A DNA stretch of 7,886 nt. It comes from Deltaproteobacteria bacterium (lineage in GTDB: Bacteria > Desulfobacterota > BSN033 > UBA1163). The notes under the pieces are model-generated. The model worked only from the letters and a program-made list of their open reading frames with translations, was not told where the DNA came from and ran no database searches. A program made the translations under genes and the position numbers. The stretch is taken from assembly GCA_016875255.1 (NCBI GenBank), contig VGRU01000173.1, positions 1-7,886 on the forward strand. The letters run 5' to 3'. Positions 1 to 5,145 of this stretch are shown here, in pieces (the first letter of the stretch is position 1; every line of letters begins with the position of its first letter).

Positions 1-382
1 CTTTTACCTTAGCCCATACCTTTACCTTGGCCAGGTTGGAAAAGATGTGTTCTATCTCTGCCTCCAGGATCATGGAGTCTCCTGGAACAACCTTTCCTTT
101 CATTCGAAATTCATCAATCCTTGCGAGAAAGGGAACGCCTCCCTCCTCTTTTTCAAAGGATGAATGAAAGGCAATCCCTCCTGTCTGGGCCAGCGCCTCC
201 AGGATGAGAATGGACGGCATGACGGGTTCACGTGGGAAATGGCCCTGGAGATAGGGTTCATCGATGCTCACATTCTTGAGCGCCACCGCCCTCTTCCCCG
301 GCTCGATCTCAAGGATTCGATCAATCATCCGAAAAGGAAAAGAATGAGGCAAGTTTTTCAGAATATCGTCTTTGTCCGCCAT
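1..382 (-). CDS. FabZ-like 3-hydroxyacyl-ACP dehydratase (3' part outside window)
   Basis: This encodes a hot-dog-fold dehydratase that removes water from 3-hydroxyacyl-ACP to give trans-2-enoyl-ACP, a cytosolic step of type II fatty-acid or polyketide elongation. The 127 residues visible begin MADKDDILKNLPHSFPF, matching the FabZ opening. The GHFP motif supplies the catalytic histidine (His48), and the LEALAQ motif lies 14 residues later with the catalytic glutamate (Glu62), the spacing known in FabZ. One departure is Ser57 in VMPSILILEALAQ, where FabZ usually has glycine. The stop codon lies beyond position 1; family proteins are about 140-150 residues, so only the last part is missing. The ATG at 380-382 fits family starts, but no clear Shine-Dalgarno precedes it. 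The neighbouring ketosynthase homologue suggests a dedicated pathway rather than housekeeping fatty-acid synthesis; the housekeeping fabZ is often beside lpxA/lpxD, but the next gene here is out of view. Confidence 0.86.
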   Translation of the reverse strand, partial: MADKDDILKNLPHSFPFRMIDRILEIEPGKRAVALKNVSIDEPYLQGHFPREPVMPSILILEALAQTGGIAFHSSFEKEEGGVPFLARIDEFRMKGKVVPGDSMILEAEIEHIFSNLAKVKVWAKVK

Positions 383-675
383 ATTAACCAGTAATGTCAA
401 ATGCCAAAGTTCAAATGTCAAATCAAATCCAAAACCCGAATGTTAAAATTTCGTAACACTTTAGCCTTATGAAAAAAGGTTAATTGATCAAAAGAATCAT
501 CATAAAATCCCCCTTAATCCCCCTTTTCCAAAGGGGGAAACCCCTATCTCCTCCCTTTGGCAAAGGGAGGTCGGGAGGGATTTTACAAAGATTTTCAAAC
601 AGCTAAAGTGTTACAAAATTTTTAATTTGAACTTTGACATTAATTTGATATTTGGATTTTGAAATTTGAACTTCG
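383..675. repeat. Gene-free gap filled by nested inverted repeats
   Basis: This gap between the membrane-protein gene and the fabZ-like gene contains no credible ORF. An outer inverted repeat has arms at 445-465 and 602-622 that match at 20 of 21 positions, around AACACTTTAGC and its complement. Inside it, a second inverted repeat starts with AAAATCCC at 504 and ends with GGGATTTT at 584, with C-rich and G-rich blocks that can fold on each other. Outside the arms, AT-rich stretches built from variants of 'tcaaat' and 'aaatcc' occur at about 388-440 and, in complementary form, at 622-672. The whole is therefore close to a large imperfect palindrome, like a MITE or other non-autonomous repeat. 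No transposase or clear target-site duplication is visible. In RNA it could form long hairpins between two genes of a presumed operon. Confidence 0.75.
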
Positions 676-1155
676 TTAGAAGAAAGAAATAACCTTAAAC
701 ACTCCTTTGGCTATTCCCATGATGATGAATATCCCTATGAACGACCCTGTCATCAATAGGATCGTCCCCTCCGTCCGGTTCTTTTTCAGTAAGAAACTGA
801 CAATGCTTCCCGAGAGAATTCCGAAACCACGGATGGGAAGGGCTGAAAGAAGAATGAGGCCCACATTTCCAAAGGACATCACTTTCTTAATCAACGGCCT
901 CTCATTCAGGCTTGAGATTACTTTATCCGTTTTATGGGTGAGCCACCGAACGACGAAAAATGTTTTGCTCGAATGTTCTAACAATGCCCCATAGATGGGA
1001 ATCTGCACATAGTCATAGGCCAGGGCTAAAGGGAAATAGAGTAAGACAGACATCTGATTGAAGATAGCAAAGAGCACAGAGAATGAACGGCCCAGGGTAA
1101 AATGAATGAGCGTGAAGAAGAGAATGAGATTTCCTGTGCCGGTTATCGGTTCCAT
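676..1155 (-). CDS. Small multi-pass membrane protein, possible small multidrug-export family
   Basis: A 159-residue hydrophobic protein with four likely membrane segments at about residues 8-28, 32-55, 93-117 and 130-155, separated by a basic, polar stretch around residues 60-90 (HKTDKVISSLNERPLIKK). The second half, with FGNVGLILLSALPIRGFG followed by a small-residue helix, resembles the putative small multi-drug export family (Pfam Sm_multidrug_ex). The N-terminal ELRGAIP-type motif common in that family is not evident, so the assignment is tentative and the substrate unknown. The ATG at 1153-1155 overlaps the end of the upstream ketosynthase-like gene by 13 bp, which implies translational coupling and a shared function. 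Export or membrane handling of the lipid-like product is a possibility, but only an inference. A DedA-like or wholly uncharacterised membrane protein is the alternative. Confidence 0.55.
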   Translation of the reverse strand: MEPITGTGNLILFFTLIHFTLGRSFSVLFAIFNQMSVLLYFPLALAYDYVQIPIYGALLEHSSKTFFVVRWLTHKTDKVISSLNERPLIKKVMSFGNVGLILLSALPIRGFGILSGSIVSFLLKKNRTEGTILLMTGSFIGIFIIMGIAKGVFKVISFF

Positions 1156-2360
1156 TCACGCCCCATAAAAATAGAAGAATAACATTCTCCGGGAGAAATC
1201 CCCAGGTGGAGGATGGTCCGGACCTCCTGATCCAATCTTTGATGGGTGATATAATGAAGATCGCAAGTGGGATCTTGAACGTGATAATTGATCGTGGGTG
1301 GGATGAAGCCATACTCCATGGAAAGCACATTGGCCACCATTCTCATCCCACCCGATGCGATCGCCTCGCCGGTCATCGATTTGACTGAACTGACCGGAAT
1401 CTGAGAATACTGAGATGGAAAGGCCTTCTTCATCCCCCGGGCTTCCAGCCCATCGAGTTCCTTTGATGAATTCCCTGCACCGCTGATAGTATCGACCCCC
1501 ATCCCTTCCTTTTCTTTCAGCGTCAACCGAATGGACCGCTCTATATCTTCTGGCCCATTTTCCTGCGGAGACGCTCCTACTAAACTGTGCCCTAAAATAT
1601 ATCCGGAAATTTTCGCCCCTCTTGACCTGGCATGCTCTTCCGTCTCAATCACCAACACCCCTGATCCTTCTCCCAGGATCAATCCATTTCTCATCCGATC
1701 ATAGGGACAGGACATCTCTCCATATCCCACATCTGTTGCCAGGAGACGAAGATCAGAAAAACCCCGAAAGAGGAACTCGCTCAATTCGTCTACCCCTCCT
1801 GTAAGAATGACATCTGCTCTTCCGTTTCGGATCTGATCGCAGGCAAAAGTGATGGCCGCCTCAGCCGTGCAGAAGGATTGGACGAGCGTGCAATTGACCC
1901 CTTGAATTCCAAGTTCGATGGAGACATGACTGGAGGCGGCATTAGGAACCGTGTTGGGAAAAAGCATGGGATTTAAATCTAAAAAGTCCTTCAGAACCTG
2001 GCTCTTGTGAAACTCCTCTGAACTCGAGAGCCCGCAGAAACCAGAACCCAAAACCACCCCTGCTCTGGAACTATTCTCTTTCGTCACGGAAAATTGAGCA
2101 TCAGCTAAAGCAAGTTTCGATGCGGCAATGGCAAACTGACTGGCTCGATCGAGACGTCTGATCTTGCTTGCGGGGATAAAATCTTTGGGATGGAAAGACC
2201 GGATCGCTCCCCCCTTTTTAGAACGGGAGAATTGGGTATCAAAGGTCTTAATCTCATCGATACCTGAGCGACCACTCTTCAACGAGGAAAGAAATTCCTC
2301 CTTCCCGATTCCAATCGAAGAAACCACTCCGATTCCTGTGATACAGATGCGATCTGCCAT
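1143..2360 (-). CDS. Beta-ketoacyl synthase homologue lacking the catalytic triad (chain-length-factor-like)
   Basis: A 405-residue thiolase-fold protein of the FabF/KAS-II family, full length for that family. It opens with ICITGIGVVSSIG and retains GEGSGVLVIE (about 230-239) and VSSVKSMTGE (324-332). The residues that make a ketosynthase work are absent. The nucleophile region reads TLVQSFCTAEAA, and ungapped alignment from both flanks puts Phe163 at the cysteine position with Cys164 one residue late. NAHGTST becomes SGAGNSS (Ala295 for the first His), and KSMTGH becomes KSMTGE (Glu332 for the second His); Lys327 is kept. This is the pattern of KS-beta or chain-length-factor subunits, which pair with an active KS-alpha. 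No KS-alpha is in the window; one may lie beyond position 1. The ATG at 2358-2360 is chosen over an in-frame TTG at 2393 because the protein then begins at the usual family start and a GGA lies 8 nt upstream. The downstream membrane-protein gene overlaps by 13 bp. Confidence 0.85.
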   Translation of the reverse strand: MADRICITGIGVVSSIGIGKEEFLSSLKSGRSGIDEIKTFDTQFSRSKKGGAIRSFHPKDFIPASKIRRLDRASQFAIAASKLALADAQFSVTKENSSRAGVVLGSGFCGLSSSEEFHKSQVLKDFLDLNPMLFPNTVPNAASSHVSIELGIQGVNCTLVQSFCTAEAAITFACDQIRNGRADVILTGGVDELSEFLFRGFSDLRLLATDVGYGEMSCPYDRMRNGLILGEGSGVLVIETEEHARSRGAKISGYILGHSLVGASPQENGPEDIERSIRLTLKEKEGMGVDTISGAGNSSKELDGLEARGMKKAFPSQYSQIPVSSVKSMTGEAIASGGMRMVANVLSMEYGFIPPTINYHVQDPTCDLHYITHQRLDQEVRTILHLGISPGECYSSIFMGREWNR

Positions 2361-2401
2361 AGTCAAATTCCAATCACCTATAACGGACCCCAACCCCCTT
2401 A

Positions 2402-2451
2402 TAACCCCCCTTCATCCCCCCTTAAATTAAGGGGGGAATAGAGGGGGGTTA
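2402..2451. repeat. C/G-tract palindrome between dehydrogenase and ketosynthase-like genes
   Basis: This is an almost complete palindrome with two perfect stems: an inner 10-bp stem (CCCCCCTTAA at 2416-2425 with TTAAGGGGGG at 2427-2436, one-base loop) and an outer 9-bp stem (TAACCCCCC at 2402-2410 with GGGGGGTTA at 2443-2451). Further G-runs continue to about 2467. It resembles the inner element at 504-584 in composition, so both may belong to one dispersed family. It lies within the presumed minus-strand operon, where it could protect or attenuate the transcript, but it lacks the U-run expected of an intrinsic terminator. Confidence 0.8.
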
Positions 2452-2541
2452 AGAGGGGGAAAGGGGGAGTTATTCTTTGGAATATTGGTTATTGAGATAT
2501 GGGTCATTATCTGGGTATTGGAGTTTGGAATTTGGTGCTTT

Positions 2542-3771
2542 CTATTCATAGACCTTCTCTTCTTCTCCTTCGAGGTCTCCTGCATCTGCCTCCACATCTC
2601 TCGACTGGCCGGTTTTCTCCAAGACCTCTTTATAGAACTCATGCTGAATAAGAAGATTCATGATTTCGTTCGTTCCGGTCCAGATCATCTGTAGCCTCGC
2701 ATCACGGAAGAAACGCTCAATGGGATAGACATTCGTATATCCGATTCCTCCCATCACCTGCATCGAATGGTTGACGACCTCCCAGAGCATCTCCGTGGAT
2801 ATCTTTTTAGCCTCGGAGACCATCCTCCTCGAATCGAGGCCTTCGTCCACATGCTTTGCCGTGACATAGACAAGACTGCGAGCCGCATCCAGCTTTGCAA
2901 TGGAATCCGCTATTTTAAAACTGACCGCCTCAAATTTACGTATCGTTTCGCCAAAGGCCTTTCTCCGGTTGCTGTATCGTGTGGCAATCTCGAGGCAGCA
3001 CCGGGCCATGCCAAGGGCGCCTGCCGCCGTAGTCAACCGCTCGGGGATCATCATCCGGTTGAAGACCAGGAAGCCTCCGTTTAATCGCCCCACAAGATTT
3101 TTTGCCGGTACCCTTGTATCTTTAAAATAGAGCCGGCCTGTTCCCCCTCCGCGTGAGCCCAGAAGCCCATAGACATGCTTCACCTCAACGCCCATCTCCC
3201 TTTCAACGATAAAGCATGAAATCGATTTGTGAGACTCTGCTTCGGGTGCGGTCTTCGCATAGACCAGAAAATAATCCGCGCCTTCCGCGCCTACCACAAA
3301 ACGTTTTTGGCCATCGAGGAGATAATGGTCTCCATCCTTTCTCGCAATCGTGGTTGCGCCGAAAAAGTCCGATCCTCCTCGTGGCTCGGTGAGAGCCTCC
3401 GCACAGCAGAGCTTTCCTTCCAGGGTGGGCTTTAAATATTTTTCCTTCTGTTCCGGTGTGCCAAACTGGTGAATAGCCTCGCCCACAATGCTCACCAGGG
3501 AGTAGAGACAGCTCATCCCCGATCCGAGAACGCCGATCTCTTCAATGGCGGTCACCTCCCCTGTCCAATTCATCCCCCTTCCTCCCCACTCCTTTGAAAA
3601 CCGCAGCCCGAGGAGATTCTCCGATGCCAGGCTCTCCATATACCCTTTCGGATACCTCACCTCCTCCGCATCCATGGCCCGGACAAGGGAACTCGGAACC
3701 TTCTCTTTGGCAAACCGTCGCACCTCCTGTTTCAGTTTCCGCTCTTCCTGTGTTAATAGAATCTCGAACAT
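2542..3771 (-). CDS. Acyl-CoA dehydrogenase family flavoprotein
   Basis: A 409-residue FAD-dependent dehydrogenase expected to form a trans-2 double bond in an acyl thioester and pass electrons to an electron-transfer flavoprotein. The usual order is visible: N-terminal helical domain, the FAD motif [10 protein letters not shown] (126-135), the middle beta domain, then the C-terminal helices with RKAFGE (270-275), [10 protein letters not shown] (338-347) and RDARL (356-360). The catalytic-base motif usually reading IYEGT is IWTGTNE, so Thr365 replaces the glutamate of medium-chain enzymes. Glu244 in MIPERL aligns with the glutamate used by isovaleryl-CoA and long-chain dehydrogenases (LERL motif), so activity is likely retained. 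The tail after about residue 388 is acidic and not conserved. The ATG at 3769-3771 has an excellent AAGGAGGAGG two bases upstream; a longer in-frame version to 3831 would run through a tandem duplication and is unlikely. It is the first gene of the minus-strand block, and its substrate is unknown. Confidence 0.9.
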   Translation of the reverse strand: MFEILLTQEERKLKQEVRRFAKEKVPSSLVRAMDAEEVRYPKGYMESLASENLLGLRFSKEWGGRGMNWTGEVTAIEEIGVLGSGMSCLYSLVSIVGEAIHQFGTPEQKEKYLKPTLEGKLCCAEALTEPRGGSDFFGATTIARKDGDHYLLDGQKRFVVGAEGADYFLVYAKTAPEAESHKSISCFIVEREMGVEVKHVYGLLGSRGGGTGRLYFKDTRVPAKNLVGRLNGGFLVFNRMMIPERLTTAAGALGMARCCLEIATRYSNRRKAFGETIRKFEAVSFKIADSIAKLDAARSLVYVTAKHVDEGLDSRRMVSEAKKISTEMLWEVVNHSMQVMGGIGYTNVYPIERFFRDARLQMIWTGTNEIMNLLIQHEFYKEVLEKTGQSRDVEADAGDLEGEEEKVYE

Positions 3772-3784
3772 ATCCTCCTCCTTG

Positions 3785-3856
3785 TATGAAATCATCTGAT
3801 AGAATGCACTATTGATATGATATGAAATCATCTGATAGAATGCACTATTGATATGA
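3785..3856. repeat. Perfect 36-bp tandem duplication
   Basis: Two identical, directly adjacent 36-bp copies lie at 3785-3820 and 3821-3856, each beginning TATGAAATCATC and ending ATTGATATGA. They sit immediately 5' of the ribosome binding site of the minus-strand dehydrogenase gene, in its promoter or leader. Because 36 is a multiple of three, the copies stay open in the gene's frame. Perfect identity suggests a recent duplication, or an assembly artefact. Confidence 0.95.
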
Positions 3857-4107
3857 ATTCTTCACCCAAAACCCAAAAAGAATCAAGAGTTTTTTATTGA
3901 CAGAGAGGAGAGATACATTGAATAATTTGGGGCAAGGTGAAGAGGTTAGGGTTAGGGTGACGAAGCCCGTATCGTTAATAAAAGGTTGATCGTCTTTTAA
4001 TTATTGGACCTAACCGTTACCGATAACCGAAACGGGCATCGTGACCGTTCCCGTTAGACGAAACCCTTATTTTCATAGTAAATTTGGATTTCTCAAGGAG
4101 GCACAGA
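3857..4107. other. Divergent intergenic region with structured-looking leader
   Basis: With the tandem duplication, this is the 336-bp gene-free gap between the minus-strand dehydrogenase and the plus-strand iron-sulfur gene. It holds a likely plus-strand promoter at 3897-3926. From 3944 to about 4070 it is rich in variations of CCGTTA, GATAACC and ACGGG. GGTTAGG (3944-3950) is complementary to CCTAACC (4009-4015), and CCCGTATCG (3966-3974) to CGAAACGGG (4028-4036) with one mismatch; the two pairings cross, as in a pseudoknot. Such degenerate repeats can generate pairings by chance. No riboswitch class was recognised. Confidence 0.5.
3897..3926 (+). promoter_or_regulatory. Sigma-70 type promoter for the QueG-like gene
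   Basis: A perfect -35 box TTGACA (3897-3902) is followed after 18 bp by AATAAT (3921-3926), which matches the -10 consensus at five of six positions. It points towards the gene starting at 4108 and would give a leader of roughly 175 nt. Confidence 0.6.
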
Positions 4108-4908
4108 ATGAAAGAGTTGATCAAGAAGAAGGCGAAGGAGTTGGGAGCGGATCTCGTCAGTGTTTTGAACCTGGGAGACTATAAGAGTCCCCGTTCGCCG
4201 GATCCTCTTCGTTACCTGCCAACGGCCAGGTCCATCGTCGTTTTAGCCTTTACACCCCTTGCAGGCGCTTACAGATATCGGGAGAACACCTGGAGCAAGA
4301 TGCCCTCTTTTCTATACAGTGTGGAATCAGCCGGCAATACCGCCGCCTACCATTTAGGAAAGTTTATGGAAAGGGAACTGGGCGCCGAATCCTTTCTCGT
4401 CCAGGCCCACCGGCCTTTTGAAATCAATGAGGAGACTTTCCGTTCTCCCATCGGCAGCATCTCGCTCCGTCATGCCGCTGTTCAGAGCGGGTTGGCGGTC
4501 TGGGGCAAAAACACTCTTGCATTGACTCCTCAATATGGCCCCCGCGTCATGTATCTCGGTCTTCTCAATAGTCTGGACCTGGAATCCGACCCTCCCCTGG
4601 AAGGCTATGATCCCTGCTCCGCCTGTCAATATGACTGTCGATCCACCTGCCCGGGAAAAGCCTTCACAGAGGATGGCCGTGTCCTGAGCCACCGCTGTGT
4701 AAAGGTAAGTCAGCCCGATGATGTAGGAAACTTCATGCGGTTTTTAACTGAGATGGCAGGGAAACCTTCAATGGATGAACGTCTGGAGATGATGAAGTCG
4801 CCGCGTTTTTTCCGCCACCTGCAGTATCTTCAATTCTTCATCCATTACCACTGCGACAACTGCACCCGGCGCTGTTCTGGAGGTCTTGCGGGTCCGACAA
4901 AAAACTAA
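4108..4908 (+). CDS. QueG-like iron-sulfur reductase family protein
   Basis: A 266-residue cytosolic protein resembling epoxyqueuosine reductase QueG and its relatives, which combine a cobalamin-binding reductase fold with a ferredoxin-like domain holding two [4Fe-4S] clusters. GLAVWGKNTLAL (residues 128-139) matches the GLGWIGKNTLL signature of QueG. Eight cysteines could ligate two clusters: C170, C173, C177, C181 (followed by Pro), C197, C249, C252 and C256. The first group is spaced CxxCxxxCxxxC rather than the ferredoxin-like CxxCxxCxxxC, and the last group ends CSGG instead of CP. The protein is also shorter than QueG (usually above 300 residues) and has no C-terminal HEAT domain. A paralogue with a different substrate is therefore more likely than QueG itself. 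The ATG at 4108 is preceded by AAGGAGG with a 6-nt spacer, preferred over an in-frame TTG at 4084. It appears monocistronic, ending before the terminator at 5007. Confidence 0.75.
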   Translation: MKELIKKKAKELGADLVSVLNLGDYKSPRSPDPLRYLPTARSIVVLAFTPLAGAYRYRENTWSKMPSFLYSVESAGNTAAYHLGKFMERELGAESFLVQAHRPFEINEETFRSPIGSISLRHAAVQSGLAVWGKNTLALTPQYGPRVMYLGLLNSLDLESDPPLEGYDPCSACQYDCRSTCPGKAFTEDGRVLSHRCVKVSQPDDVGNFMRFLTEMAGKPSMDERLEMMKSPRFFRHLQYLQFFIHYHCDNCTRRCSGGLAGPTKN

Positions 4909-4933
4909 TATTATCAATGAGATACGAATTCTC

Positions 4934-4962
4934 TTGCTATCTGGATTGGAATAGATTATAGT
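4934..4962 (+). promoter_or_regulatory. Possible promoter upstream of the terminator and rpoD
   Basis: TTGCTA (4934-4939) and TATAGT (4957-4962) are separated by 17 bp and match the sigma-70 boxes at four and five of six positions. If real, transcripts would meet the terminator at 5007-5051 before reaching rpoD, giving a short RNA or an attenuated leader. The match could be chance in an AT-rich gap. Confidence 0.3.
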
Positions 4963-5006
4963 TGCTTCATATCAGGTTGCAAAGAGCCTATGATCTTTTT
5001 AAGGTG

Positions 5007-5051
5007 AAAAAACCGCAAAGAACTCTAAACAACTCCTTTGCGGTTTTTTTT
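5007..5051 (+). terminator. Intrinsic terminator after the QueG-like gene
   Basis: A perfect 14-bp stem (AAAAAACCGCAAAG at 5007-5020 with CTTTGCGGTTTTTT at 5036-5049) encloses a 15-nt loop and ends in a run of eight T residues. The A-run on the 5' side would also allow termination in the opposite direction. It separates the iron-sulfur gene from rpoD. Confidence 0.9.
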
Positions 5052-5145
5052 ATAAAGTGATCAAGCCCCTCCTGGCCCGATGAAATCCCTCGCTCTGCTT
5101 CAATAAAAACGAATTTACACAAAGAGATTGAAAGAGGAGAGAAGC

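Noticed and set aside
164..394. 76-codon plus-strand frame at the left end
   Set aside because: Antisense to the fabZ-like gene, whose motifs (GHFP, LEALAQ) establish the minus strand as coding.
2361..2393. TTG-initiated 11-residue extension of the ketosynthase homologue
   Set aside because: The family normally begins a few residues before the ITGIG motif; the extension lies next to the palindromic repeat, and ATG 2360 fits better.
3772..3831. 20-residue N-terminal extension of the acyl-CoA dehydrogenase
   Set aside because: It would translate the tandem duplication, whereas ATG 3771 follows a near-perfect Shine-Dalgarno.
3785..3856. Direct repeats as a possible CRISPR remnant
   Set aside because: Only two copies, immediately adjacent with no spacer, and no cas genes; a tandem duplication explains them.
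3944..3957. TTAGGG repeats resembling telomeric sequence
   Set aside because: Only two units inside a region of degenerate repeats in a plainly bacterial context.
4354..4692. 112-codon minus-strand frame opposite the QueG-like gene
   Set aside because: It lies wholly antisense to a gene with clear family motifs, with no recognisable protein features.
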